Part shown: piece after piece, positions 10,301-21,749 of the stretch
How the letters are laid out: each line of letters begins with the position of its first letter
Position numbering within the stretch: the first letter of the stretch is position 1
From: Elgaria multicarinata webbii
Lineage: Eukaryota > Chordata > Lepidosauria > Squamata > Anguidae
Direction: 5' to 3'
NCBI RefSeq assembly: GCF_023053635.1
Contig: NC_086178.1
Span: 40,656,726-40,720,725, forward strand
DNA length: 64,000 bases
Notes under the pieces: model-generated
The model's database searches: none
The model's input: the letters and a program-made list of their open reading frames with translations, nothing else
What the model was told of the DNA's origin: nothing
Translations under genes and position numbers: made by a program

Positions 10301-11039
10301 GGGCCTTGCTAGACCAGGCCTTAGCGCGCCTTCCAACCCGGTTTCTCTGCTGTGCGTCCAGATGACGCACAGGGGAATCCGGCGGCAGGCCGCAGTGAGG
10401 CCTGGTCTAGCGCGCCATAAGCTAAGTCGCTTATGGCGTGCTTTTTCCCCAGCTCCGGCCTCAGGCCGGGGCTGGTGGAAGTGTGGAGACTTCCACGGCT
10501 TTTCGCAGCTCCTTGCTTACTCGCAAGGAGCCGCGAAAAGCCACGGACCTGGCACAGCGCTCATAGGAGCGCTGTGCCCATCGGCGGGGGGGGGGGGAAG
10601 AGAGGGGAGGGCGAAGGATGGGAGGGTGGGTGGCACGGGGGGAGGGCGGGTGCAATCGCGTCGCTCGCCGCCCGAGCAAGCAGCCAAGCGGCGCTTGCCC
10701 GGGCAATGCCGCCCCATCCCGGGCAAGCACCGCTCGGCTGCTTGGTCTGGCGGCTGCGGCGCGATCCCACCCGCCCTCCCCCCGTGTCACCCACCCTCCC
10801 ATCCTTTGCCCCCCCCCCATTTTAAAAAATAAAATAAAAAAGCCACTTACCTTCCCGGAGTCTTCGGGCCACCCACGGCCCCTTTAAACAAAAGAAAACA
10901 AAAAAAAAATGGCGTACGCCGCAGGGCTTGCGTCCTCCCTGCAGCTCCGCCGTCTGGAAGCGTGGGGGAGGCGCGCTAACGTTAGCGCGCCTCAGCCCCG
11001 CCTCCCTGCCGGCGTAAGCCGGCAGGTCTAGGAAGGCCC
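10301..11039. mobile_element. CpG-rich 739-bp DNA transposon, non-autonomous
   Basis: The ends GGGCCTTGCTAGACC and GGTCTAGGAAGGCCC are inverted repeats with one mismatch, and TGA flanks both sides (10298-10300, 11040-11042). A 3-bp duplication with GGG-type ends suggests PIF/Harbinger, tentatively. The interior is very rich in C+G and CpG and contains nested hairpins: 'cgccataagc'/'gcttatggcg', 'gcgaaaagcc'-type repeats around 10500-10545, 'cacagcgctc'/'gagcgctgtg', and a perfect 26-bp palindrome at 10968-10993. The overlapping ORFs inside are low-complexity by-products of the GC bias, not a transposase. Confidence 0.75.
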
Positions 11040-11209
11040 TGAATGAAATTAAAAGAAAAGAAAAAAAGTCTCTCTGTTTTTTTAGGAATAAATAAAGCAA
11101 AATAAATCTTTTGCCTCAGTTAGTGTACTAGTTGAGTTTATATCGCCTGACCCTGTGGTGAAATTGTATAATGACTGCCTTGCCTTGGCTAGAATTCTGA
11201 ATTCATGGA

Positions 11210-11510
11210 ATAAAGCTGTAATAACAATAATCCTAAGGAAAGAAAGGATTTATCCTAATCAGCATCTCCTCATCTAGTTGATTAAAGAATATAATTTAGT
11301 GTTACAGTCACATTGACCAAACAGTATTTGCTCCAGGGAGAAAGCTTTCAGATAATATCGGAAGATGAAAAAAGCAGCATTAAACAAAAGAGGCAAATAC
11401 AGAAGAAAAATATATATTTGTTTTAGATACAGAGAAGGCCTTTGATGGAGAAGAAAGACATTATTTGCTCTCAGAGGCTTCTAATCTGTGAAGGTGTCAA
11501 TGGGGCTGCT
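11210..11510 (+). mobile_element. Possible L1 reverse-transcriptase fragment
   Basis: Around 11420-11452 one frame reads LDTEKAFDGE, close to RT motif A of L1-type ORF2 proteins (L-D-x-E-K-A-F-D). Upstream residues are weakly L1-like, and the frame is broken by several stops and shifts. It is old and short. Confidence 0.4.
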
Positions 11511-11589
11511 GCCACTATTGAAAGGGGCACAGCATGCTCCTCTTGATCCATTTATAATTATGGAGGCAGGAACCTCTTATAATGATTTA

Positions 11590-12150
11590 TTGATCCACAA
11601 TACATCATGGGATTATCAAGGTAGGTAAGCATTTCAAGGACCAGAGCACCAACAGACTATCTGTTTGACACTGGATTGAGAGCCTTAGAAATGTTTTTGT
11701 TACCCTTTCTAGATTGATGAGCGGGAATAACTGCTTTACTGAGATCCTCAGAGATGTCTTCTGATTGTGGCATGATGTGCTTCCACACAACCATATGGTG
11801 TAGACCAAAATCACAAAGTTTCTGATATTTTGATAGGATAGGGCCTCCCAAACTCACCCTTGAAGATATACCCAATTATTTAAATACCTGATTCTAAATA
11901 TCCCCTTTAAATGAGCAGATGAAACCAGGACTTCACTTATTTTTGCGTATACCCTGACTCTTAGGTACTCTTTTTTTGCTAATTTATGCATCGTTTTATT
12001 TCACAGGACTTTGAATTGGTTAGTATAAAACCTTTTGGATATTTAGAAAAGGAGTGGTTTTGATTCATGAAGGCTATCATAGCAAAACTATAGAATTTCC
12101 AAAAATATCATTAGAGTTCACAAACTTTTTCTCACCACTCTATGAGCTAC
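11590..12150. mobile_element. Old interspersed repeat, probably DNA transposon
   Basis: The phrases 'ctagattgatgagcgggaat', 'tgtggcatgatgtgcttcc' and 'gagttcacaaactttttctc' match in style a repeat seen widely in fish, frog and reptile DNA that I believe is a DNA transposon. No ends or transposase can be shown here. Confidence 0.3.
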
Positions 12151-13222
12151 CGTCAGTTATGATCCAGGTCTTAGAAATTTTCCATCACCAATCAGTTGTT
12201 TAACCAGCCAGAAGTCAGCAACTGGCCATGGCTCTGTGCATGCTTTAGAGGAAGTTGAGGTTCTTAGGTTATGCTGTTGTTTGAAACTCTCCTACTTTCT
12301 TTTCAGAACTTGACGTCATGTACTGATGAGTCACTACCAGTCTTAACAGGGCAGCAAGCAGAGCCTGCCAGCTTTGTTTGCAGCATCTGCTCTGTTAGTC
12401 ATTCAAGAAAACCTTGGAGAAAGCTCAAGGGGAAGGCTTGTGTGAAGAAGCAATTAAATTTCTATTTTCATTATAAGAACTCATTTGGTTTAGGTGCAAA
12501 GCTGAATATGGGAAATGAATTTTCAGAGAGTTCTCTCTTTGTGCCATTATAAATAGCTTCTAGGTGCCCCCAAAAGACAGATCCATGCCAAACAGGTTAT
12601 GTAACCTTTATTTTATAAAAGCTCTTGTTTCATTGAGAGCTCTTAGTCCATACATTTGATAAACACTATCATTTGTATAAATTATACATTATACAATCAT
12701 ACATTTAAAAATGCTACATTAAGCCTAAATAAGTGCTTCATTTGAACAGAATGAAAGAATATATTGGTGGGTGGGGAGGACTTTGGGCTCTCTCTAGAAT
12801 AAGAGGGGAAATGCTGAGTGAAAGGGATTCAGCAAAAGCCAACAAAGGAGAATAATAAACAAAGTGGCTAGGTTGCAGAGTAATTTCAAATTAATGTACA
12901 CTAACAATTTATTAAGCACTCATTAACTTCTTCCACTTATTACGCATGGACCAAAACACAGAAAACTTTACTATAACAGCCCCCACCCACCCAAAAGGCA
13001 ACACCACCGTAAGGGAAACACCTTTCAATGGGGAAAGCCAATGTTGATGCAACTGCGCATCCAGATGTGTATGTCCATCTGTATGTCAAAGCTTATTCAG
13101 GGCCATTTCAACTGGTTTGATGCATTTTTAATGCTAATTGGGCAACTACGCGAGCTGGACCCAATGTTCTAGCCATTATGGTTTGAAGACAGATTAGGAA
13201 GTGAAGTCTGGAGAAGTCTAAA
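12151..13222. other. Intergenic, nothing recognised
   Basis: A 93-codon ORF (12271-12552) has no recognisable domain or coding look. No repeat family identified. Confidence 0.45.
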
Positions 13223-13400
13223 TGAATCATAGACTCAGAGAATCATAGACTAGGCCTATAAGGCCATCGAGTCCAACCTCCTGCTCAATGCAGGAATCCA
13301 CCTTAAAGCATCCCTGACAGATGGCTGTCCAGCTGCCTCCTGAATGACTCTAGTGTGGGAGAGCCCACAACCTCCCTAGGGGGACTCGACAGATCTCCAA
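13223..13400 (-). mobile_element. CR1 LINE 3' end, reversed
   Basis: The segment 'aatcatagactcagagaatc' followed by 'ccatcgagtccaacctcctg' and 'ctcaatgcaggaatccacc' is the reverse complement of the CR1 3' tail seen at the end of the long copy (about 23990-24144). Only the last coding bases and the tail are kept. Confidence 0.8.
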
Positions 13401-13526
13401 TGCACTATAGATCTTTGCTTGCCCTCATGACAGATGCAAAATAAGCAAATACATGCCATTGAGCTTAATTTACGTTCATACAGAATTATATTGACTCTTG
13501 ATTTTGACATAGAATTTTAATTTTTT

Positions 13527-13621
13527 AAGAGTACAATCCTATGCATGTTTAGATGAGAAAAAGTCTATGCTGGGAGTCATAGCACTTTTTTCTGTCTAAA
13601 CATGCATAAGATTTCACCCTT
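13527..13621. mobile_element. Short palindromic repeat ('caatcctatgcatg' family)
   Basis: The left arm 'acaatcctatgcatgtttag' mirrors 'ctaaacatgcataagatttc' on the right, forming a near-perfect hairpin with a central 'aaaaagt...actttttt'. Other family members appear at 18937-19002, 57078-57145, 60828-60925 and 62991-63060. Confidence 0.55.
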
Positions 13622-13954
13622 AAAGTTAATTATACTATGCAGAATAGCAGGAACCCAGACATCTTTCAGGCTGAAATGGAATTTGGCTCTTGGGCTGAAA
13701 GTGATTCAACGTGGGGAGGGGATTTTTTTCAGCAGGAGGGTTAACTTGCCCTTTCCTTCATACCATGGCCCCAATCCCAATCCCTCTCCCCAATTCAGCT
13801 ACTGTTTGCGGGGGAGGGTGGGGGCAGGGGGGCAGGGTAAGAGATCCTACTGTAGATCTCAGTTGTTTTGTCTGGTTTAGCCCTCAAATGCCACCTTTTA
13901 AATTATCTTTCAATTAATTAGCAATAATTAAAACTTTCCTCTCATATATTTGTT

Positions 13955-13956
13955 AC

Positions 13957-13998
<42 letters not shown>
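13955..13998. repeat. (CT)n(CA)n microsatellite
   Basis: A CT run passes directly into a CA run. Confidence 0.9.
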
Positions 13999-14000
13999 GC

Positions 14001-15199
14001 TTGAACATTTCATTTCACCGTTTGCCTTGTGTACTATCTTTGAGCACTTTGAATGGAAGTTAGGAAATAAAACAAATTAACGTATTAATTTAACAGATTG
14101 ATTTTTCTATTCCTTAAATAAAACTGGCTGGGTTTTCTTTCTTTCTTTCTTTCCTCTTATTGGAGCACCAAAAGTCAGTCTCTCTGATCCAACAGATTCA
14201 GGAGACAAAGGACATATATTCCTCCATTGTGGTGAAATCTGATTGAACCATAATTCAGGTAGGAAGTTATTGGCTGCTTTGCTTTGTATTTTTCGGACTG
14301 CAAATAATACTGCTTTTTCTGTTGATTCAGCAAGTAATTATATCTTCCACAAATATATTTGTGAGGTATAGAAAAAGTGTGTAACCGTTTGGCAAATTCA
14401 GAAGCTTCTCTAATTGTAAAGCAGATGCTGTCTAGTAAAGTTTTCAGTGTTCAGTTGCATTAAACCTAAGCATGCGAGAGGAAGATGTTTTGGTCTCTTT
14501 TGATTCACTCTAAGCTTTAAAAAAAGTCATGAAAACTTGGGCTAGCCAAGGTTATAGAAGAATTTCAGACATCAATGTAACACATTAAGGGGACACAGAA
14601 GTGCATTTTAGTTAAGGCAAGTTGTGTGTGAGGGGTGTGTGTGTGTCTGCCATTATGAGCCTCAAAATGTAACTGCTTATGAAAAATATCACCTCTCAAA
14701 CCGGAAACTTGGCATCCAGAATTTACCTGATGAGCTCTACAACTGTGCAAGGTATCAACCCAACTGAATACAAATGCCACAGATACAGCAGGTTAAAAAG
14801 TGCTGTAATTTACCCATTTTATTCCCATTTTTGGCACGGTATATATTTCTTCCAAAGCGTGCCACTACAGTTTAATGAATGGGAATGGGGAGCAACTAAC
14901 CCACAATACTGGCTCCAAAGACCCTCACAATGCCACAGAAACCCCCCTGCGGAGACAGGCTATGGAGGCTCACCTCACGTTTGTCAAGGGCCAGGTGGTG
15001 GTGGTATAAAGCTAGGAGGGCTAATGTTGCGCCACGGTCTTCTTCTTGGTCTTCATGTTTGTTTTCATTCTGATATTCAGTCTTTGTCTGCTAACTGGCT
15101 TTGGGCCTGTGAGCTCTTGGATCCTAAAGTGGGCCAGGTCCCATTAGATGGCCTTTATTTAGGTAAAGGATAGGTTTGTTGGTTTTGCCTGAAGCATTG
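14001..15199. other. Intergenic, nothing recognised
   Basis: A 164-codon ORF (14679-15173) lacks recognisable domains and has no splice or promoter context. A (CTTT)n tract lies near 14135. Confidence 0.45.
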
Positions 15200-15283
15200 T
15201 TACAAAAGGTTTCTCCATTATTACAAGGGGTTTCCTCCGGTCTCTCTGGGTTTTCTCTGATTTTCTCTGGTATTTGTACACCG

Positions 15284-15309
15284 TTTCGTATACCATCTAC
15301 CCTTCATCA
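15284..15309 (-). ncRNA. Hammerhead-like motif, decayed
   Basis: On the - strand CTGATGA (15309-15303) is followed by a weak stem (gggta/tatac with one mismatch) and then GAAA (15287-15284). The spacing fits a hammerhead core of a Penelope-like element, but stem II is poor. Confidence 0.3.
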
Positions 15310-15624
15310 GGGTAATTTTTGGAAAAGGAGAGGGGGATCATGAGCAGAGAGGGATGTCCATTGGTGGAGAGAGTGCACCAGTGTGAGCCCTTATGGCACA
15401 GGCCTAAACTCTGGCAGGTTTGAGTGCTTCTATTTGTCATTTTCCAAAGTGGCAGAGCCAACCACAGTTTGGCATCATTGTCACCTGAATTGGAGTGTTG
15501 TTACATTTTAAAACACAGAAAAGAAATGAAAATAACAATGGCTTTTTAGTGAGTTCCATCTTTTTTAAAGGCAAAACTTTTCAGCTATCATAGTCTCTTT
15601 CAGTGACCAGCCGTGAGTCAAGGG

Positions 15625-16470
15625 TTCCTCTAAATGGTTTTATTGCTTTAGGGTTTTATGGTCAATTACCCGGCCATAAATCTCTGGCCAAGAATGCAGG
15701 AGGGAGCTGCTGCTGTTTTAAGAACAGCCCAGTCTTTTAAACAGAGTCCAAGAGTTCTTAGCCAGAGGCACGTTCTGCAGCATAAGCCTACTGGTCCGGG
15801 TCGAAGCACCAAAACAGAGGGTGTGGGCGTCAAGGAGCCAGGAGTAAGCGAAGGTCCAGTCCAGTCCTAAATCAATAGCCGAGTCAGTCGTCCAGAGTCC
15901 CAGGGATACACGTTCAAGCGGAGTCAATCAAGCCGGTCCAGGTCAGCAATCCAGAGTCACAGTCAAAAGGCAAGGCGTCGGGGCACAGTAGCAACCGGAA
16001 GAACGAAAGGTGTTTGCTACACCAGACCAGCAGTCAGATTCTCCCTTTTCAAACCCTGCCAGCATGACCCCACCCAGATCCCAGCTGTGCCTCATTCCTC
16101 CACCTTTTGACCCAACCCTCTCCTACAGTTCAGCGTCTTTTCCCTGCCTGTTCTGCAGGTGCATACTTCGCCTCACCACCTTTGTTCTGCCCTTCTCCTT
16201 TGTCTCCTTTCGCGGGGGCTGGGTGGTCGAACCACCTCCGTCTCTGACTCAGCCTCAGGAGTGACAGGCAGAGGAAGCAACTGACTGGCCCGTGGCTCCT
16301 CCACGGGGCCTGCATTCTCCTCCATGGAATGACTCCCTACCAACTGCGCACTGGTCTCTGGTCCGGCTGTGGGGGAGGAAACACCCTCTACTTCTTGTAA
16401 GTTTGCCTCCTCCTCATCTGAGGAGGCTTCCTCGGGTGCAATCCTAACAGTCAGGGATTATTTCATTAAC
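15625..16470 (-). repeat. Retroelement-like repeat, unclassified fossil
   Basis: This block is GC-richer and made of phrases such as 'gtccagtccagtcctaaatc', 'ggtccaggtcagcaatccag' and 'gaggaggcttcctcgggtgc', typical of the non-coding parts of squamate retroelements. It may belong with the hammerhead-like motif just upstream. A Penelope-like or LTR origin are both possible; family and age are undecided. Confidence 0.3.
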
Positions 16471-16849
16471 TCTCTTTAGAAAATGTAATCAAAATGGAAT
16501 CTAGTTACTTGGGCTTTTAAACAACGTGGGTAAATGCATTTTGAGCCACTCAAACCTAAATGACTCATTTCCTTCAGCTAGTCATTGAGTCAGAGTTCAT
16601 CTCTGGCCTTCGCAACTGCATGGAAATGAACTTTTCTTTTGCTGTAGGAACTTCAATATATTTTCCTCTCTCCCCACCCCCTACAATTGCATTGAGATAA
16701 ATGAACTGCCCTTATCCTTGACATCTTGAAGGAAGTGTAGCTGAAACAATTGCACACCGCCTTCGCATTTACGCACTTGCTCAAGATCAATCTTTACCAA
16801 ACTAGAAGGAAGAAACTTGGGTGTGAGACAGGGGAAAGGAGGAAGTTGA

Positions 16850-17223
16850 ATGTTTGAATGGGTTCATACATAACATTAACCCATGGTTTATTTTACCCAT
16901 GATTAACCCATGGTTTATTGCCCTACTCAGGGTTTGTCGATTATTGAACAACCATGGTTTGTTTTCCACAATACCTGGGTTGTTTCTCATCTCCTTCACC
17001 TGCTCCCTCTCTGTATCCCAAATGCTTTCACTCTACTCTAGTACTGGCATGCAGAGAGGCCAGGTGAAACAACCTACAGTTCTGGGTTCAGACACATGGT
17101 TTAAACAACCCAGAATTCACAATCCAACAACATATCATGGCTTGTTAACATGGCTGAGTTCACACATCATAACAACCCAAAATTCAACAACCCATACCAT
17201 GGATTAACATAATGTGCAAACCC
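16850..17223. mobile_element. MITE of the GGTTCA/ACAACCC group
   Basis: Dense repeats of 'aacccatggtt', 'caacccagaattcac' and 'ggttcagacacatgg' in both orientations give extensive self-complementarity. Ends are not sharp. No coding potential. Confidence 0.45.
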
Positions 17224-17738
17224 AGTCTTTGTTTCCTTCTCAGGTGATGCTGTAATATTGGTGTGCTCACACATCTCTTGACAGCATTCTTAAACCATAT
17301 ACAAGCAGCCATTTCTTTATGAAATTTTAAAGCTGATTGTAGTATTCCCATACTAGCATTAATCCTATACTGGTACTCCATACCTGATTTATAGTAAACA
17401 TCTCATCTACTTGTGAAAAATTCATTAATTTGTGATCTTTCCACGGGCGTTCTTTTTCAGCCGTTCTGTGAAATTCATTAAACTTTACCGTGTCAGAATG
17501 ACAAGCAGCCTTGCTTTGAACTTGCCAATTGTGCTAACGTTGAACATCACAAATGAATCTGATTTATAGCCCCCGTCAGGTGATCAATGAACATATGGAG
17601 GGTGGAGTTGGGATGGTGCTCACACTCACCCAGCTCCAGAACTCTTTGTGTTCATCTGATCTTCAGCTGTGCAGGCTACTCCATTGTGGGGAGAGAGACT
17701 ATCTTTTACAAGTTTTATGTACATAGCTCTGTTTAAAA

Positions 17739-18304
17739 CAGTGGTTCCCAATTGGGGGTCTGTGGACCCCAGGGGGTCTACGTAACCCACCCAGGGGGTC
17801 CATGGCACCATTCACATATTCACCATTCATTTCTGGAGTCCACTGATGATGAATTCCTACCAGAAGTAAAATATAACATCACAGAGCACCTGCGTGATTT
17901 AGCGACTAGCTTCAGAGATTACTTCCGTGCACCTAATCCTGAAAACTCATGGATAAGGAATCCTTTTGAATGTGGTGATGTACAACTAACAACCCTATCT
18001 GCAGAAGAGCAAGATGCACTTGTTAATGTGACTTGTGATGGTTCATTGAAATCATTTTTCAAAGAATATAGACTGGACTAATTCTGGGTGAAGGTTTTTC
18101 CTGATTATTAGAAGTTAGGTGAAAAAGCTTTGAAACATCTAGTTCCCTTTTGTTCCACATATCTTTGTGAACAAACATTTTCAACATTTTGTTATGTGAA
18201 GAACAAGCATAGAAATCAGCTCGATGTTGATCCAGATTTGAGATTAAAAGTAGGAAATATTGAACCGGATGTGGAAGGGATTGTTCAGGACAAAAAGGCA
18301 TGAT
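17739..18304 (+). pseudogene. Decayed hAT-type transposase remnant
   Basis: The left end CAGTGGTTCCCAA is a typical hAT terminus. Downstream, coding-like sequence translates to the C-terminal half of a hAT transposase of the kind related to ZBED/FAM200 proteins: NITEHLRDLATSFRDYF and WIRNPFECGDVQL (frame starting about 17860), then after a stop near 18081 CSTYLCEQTFSTF, KNKHRNQLDVDPDLRLKV and PDVEG. The C-terminal hAT dimerisation region (LCE-x-x-FS and NRLDVEPDLRL-like motifs) is therefore recognisable. The N-terminus, BED finger and catalytic front half are missing, two in-frame stops (near 18081 and 18110) lie in the remaining part, and the right terminal repeat was not found. Confidence 0.7.
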
Positions 18305-18936
18305 TTATCCCATCACACTTAGGTTTAGTAGCTGCTAGAAAAGTCATAATTTGTTCAATTGTAAACTAGACGTTAGTAAAATTAAGTTCGTCTTTATATG
18401 CCTAACTAAATCATTGTCATTTTTGTGTGGTAATATCACAAATATCACAAATTTTATGGTCTGTTTTTTAGTATACCTAAAATCCATTGCTTATTAGGGG
18501 CTACCCCTTATTTTCTCCAAAAAAAATGCTTCGCACAGGTAATTTAATCATACTTTGGGTAAAACCATTGAAATCAATGGATGGAAGTCAAAGCTCCATC
18601 CACCAAGCGTTTTATTTTACGCTCATTACTGGGCACTCATGGTGTTTGCTCAGGTCCCTCACATGACGTCGACTGCCTCCCACGTGCCTTCCACCCCCTC
18701 TGGCCTTCTTTGCGTGACAAAAAAACCCTGGTTTTTTTAAACACGGAATTGCTGCTCTCTCCTGCTTTGTGCAGGAGTAGCAGTGCCATTAGAACAGCAG
18801 ACTCAATGGGCCTCGTGCTCGTTGTGTACTTCCTCTTTTGAAAGAGGAAGTAACTAACTAAGGAATGAAAACACAAGTGGAGAAGCAATGGTAGGGAGCA
18901 TGTTAACCCCCGGTGTGATGGGGCTTTCTGTCATGA

Positions 18937-19002
18937 CTAATATAAGTCCCATTGATTTCAATAGGTTTTCTCTAAGTATGATTAAATCTGGATCTAATCC
19001 AT
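18937..19002. mobile_element. Short repeat ('caatcctatgcatg' family) fragment
   Basis: 'aagtcccattgatttcaata' with 'tctaagtatgattaaatctgg' matches members at 57078 and 60828. Confidence 0.4.
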
Positions 19003-19520
19003 TACTTCCAGTAATTACAGGCAAATCTATTGAGCAATACCAGGAAGCTGTAGGACACGAAGAAGCTTTGAGTATTCACAAATCATTCTTACTCTGCTAT
19101 AGAATTCTCATATCACTGAAAACTGTTTCTGACATGATGAAAAGAATAGGAACTCATATTGACTTACATGTCCTGTGTTTCTCAGACCTTCTTACCAAAC
19201 AGTTAAACCTGTATCTGGGCTGTATGGACTGGAATGGAGCCCACTTCAAAAATTCCCTGTGCGTAGAAAATTAGATGTCATAGAGGAGGCTTTGTTATTT
19301 TATGGTTGATGATTATATTTTAATATTTTATTGATACTGTAAGCCGTCCACTTAATGCCGTTATTGGTCAGCATACACTGTGGTAAATAACTAATTTAGC
19401 CTACAATAGACATTCTAGGTAGAGATTATGTATTACTAGCTTCACACAGGTTGGAATAGCCCTTAGTTTGATACATTGACACATTGAAGCAAATGTGCAC
19501 AGCTGTCCAAGTAGGAAACA

Positions 19521-21143
19521 TTGTTGTGCACGGACCCCCCATTTTGTTTTGGAGCCCATTTCAGACCTTCCGAAACAGACTTGTTTCATTTTGGGTCATT
19601 TCAGGACCTGCCTGTTTCGTTTTGGATCTGAATCCGAAGAAAAATTCAGACCTCCGAAACGCTATTCGGACACTATTTTTTTCCATTGACATGCATTGTC
19701 TGAAAAATCACCTATAACTTTTTTATTTTTAAAGATAGAACAACGAGATTTGGTGAGCTTACAGATACTTTGGAGATGCTTATGCATGTCCAGTTTTAGA
19801 CAGATCTGTATATTGGTTTTCTTGCAATGAATTTTTAAAAACGTGAGTTCCAGTCATTTCAAAGTGCTATAACTTCCTCATTTTTCAAGGAAAACACACA
19901 TAACATTGCATCATGATAGAACCTAAGCAGGGCTTGATGCATGGCAATTTTGAAGCACATCTGCTGATTTTTAGGATTATTTTTAAGATTTTACCCTCAA
20001 ACCATCCCCCCATTTACAAAAATGCATTTATCTCCATCACTTTTAAAGGTAAAGACACATATCTTGACAACTTGATAGATTCTAAATATATCCTTAAGCA
20101 TGGCAATTTTGAAGCACATGGCTTCATCTGCTGATTTTTAGATTTTTAAAAAAGTTTGAGGTTTTAAAATTATTTTTTTAAAATACACGGTCATTTTTTT
20201 AGATACACACCTGAAACTTTGCAGTGTGATAGAACCTATGTAGGGCTTGATGCTTAGCAATTTTGAAGCACATAGGTTCATCTGCTGATTTTTAGTGATT
20301 TTTAAAAAAGTTTTACCATTCCCCCTTTACAAAAATGCATTCATCTCCGTCATTTTTAAAGGTAAAGACCTGTAACTACGCACCATGCTAGCCTCTAAAT
20401 AGGGACTTAGGTACCCCAAGTTTGAAGCATATTGGTTCATCCCCTGAATTTTAGTGAATTTCTACAACTCAAACCCATTGAGGACTACTATCTTGAGAGG
20501 TAGTTCCCCCCCACCAAAAAATAAATGAAATTACAGATACAGACCTGGAAATTAGCACCATAGTAGGTCTTCAGAAGGGCTTGATGCATGGCAATTTTCA
20601 AGCACATAGGTCCATCCACTGAATTTTAGGATTATTTTTAAGTGTTTTAGCCAAGTACAGAAAGCTCTGTGTGTATTGGCAGCCGTGATTGACAAGTTCT
20701 TACCTAAATTGGCAGGATGAAGTACAGGTTCTCCTTAGTATTGCCTGTGTTCCTTTGAAGTGGTTAAGACTCCTGTTGAGACTACCCCACAACGCGGGCA
20801 CAGAGGGCACTACTGCTGCTGCTGCTGCCACCCTCAAAAAGTGAGCTGCGTGAACTAAGTTGGACATATACGACACCATCTGTAACCTGACCAACTTTGA
20901 GGCTAGTATCTTTAAAAATAATGCCTTTAAAATCCAATGAAACCCTATAGGGGGGAAAAAAGCGGTTTGAGCTAAAAACGCATTCGAAGCTCCGAATACT
21001 TCCAAAGCGTTTTGGATTGCTCCAAACCGTTTCGGATCATTTTGGAGCTCTGCTGTGCCATTTCGGATCCGTTTCAGAATGGTCTGAAACACCCCTATCC
21101 ATTTCGGATTCGGGGTTCGGATCCGAAACGGTGCACAGCCCTA
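19521..21143. mobile_element. 1.6-kb DNA element with internal tandem units
   Basis: The right end '...ggatccgaaacggtgcacag' plus 'ccctag' carries the GGGCTGTGCAC terminus seen in the small MITE at 5903-6011; the left end 'ttgttgtgcacggacccccc' is a decayed match. Both ends are rich in ttcgga/tccgaa words. Between them lie five tandem units (19930-20650, listed separately). There is no transposase, so it is non-autonomous. Confidence 0.55.
19930..20650 (+). repeat. Tandem array, five units of about 151-176 bp
   Basis: The phrase 'cttgatgcatggcaattttg' with 'aagcacat' recurs at about 19930, 20092, 20243, 20400 and 20576, each followed by 'catctgctgatttttag', 'tttacaaaaatgcattcatc' and 'tttttaaaggtaaagac'. 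Units are diverged, so the array is not recent. Confidence 0.75.
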
Positions 21144-21749
21144 GTGCCTACTCTGTCTGCTGGTTCATGGCCTGCTGCTACCCCTAGATACAGTACCTGC
21201 CATGGTGCGTCCCTGTAGCACCTTGAAGGATGGGTCTGTCTACTCCATTCCCCTGAGAGGTGGGTGGCTCCCCCACAACAAGGTGGAGAGACCAGGCACA
21301 TAACTCTGTCCCTCAGCCTTTTAATCTCCCCTTGTTAAATTGTGTTGACTGCAAAACTATGTGCTGATTTAAGAAGTCTGTCCTAGTGGCTGAAGACGTT
21401 ACTGCAGGCTTCAACCAGAAGGACACATTTTAGTTCATTTAAATTAATTAATTTTAAAAAAAGAATAACCCTGAGGTGCAGGCTAGAGTCCCCTTAGCAT
21501 GCATGGCAATTTACAGTTCTCTAGGTTTTATGGGTTTGATGCTATGGTGATGACAGATGGACAGACAGATATTCTGTTTTATTATTACAGATGGAGTCGT
21601 ATTCAGCGGCATGTGAGGCCCTGAATGCAGTGAGAAATGGCATAATGGTTTACCACCTCAGTGAGAAATATAGAGAAATATAGATATAGAAATACCTGAT
21701 TTGGATTAGGGTTTTAAGCATCTGTTCAATGGGACATGAGTCACAGCCT
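21144..21749. other. Intergenic, nothing recognised
   Basis: Ordinary AT-rich sequence between the tandem-unit element and the CR1 insertion. Confidence 0.4.

Noticed and set aside
10170-10887. Several overlapping ORFs of 70-220 codons on both strands
   Set aside because: They arise from the GC-rich transposon at 10301-11039, where stop codons are rare in all frames. The proteins are low-complexity (Pro, Gly, Arg) with no domain.
10301-11039. CpG island marking a host promoter
   Set aside because: Inverted ends and a TGA duplication show that it is a transposon, and no gene follows it.
14679-15173. 164-codon ORF as a gene
   Set aside because: No domain, signal peptide, splice context or coding-like composition.
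19930-20650. CRISPR-like array
   Set aside because: Units of 151-176 bp are themselves repeated, with no short direct repeat plus unique spacer pattern, and the DNA is vertebrate.
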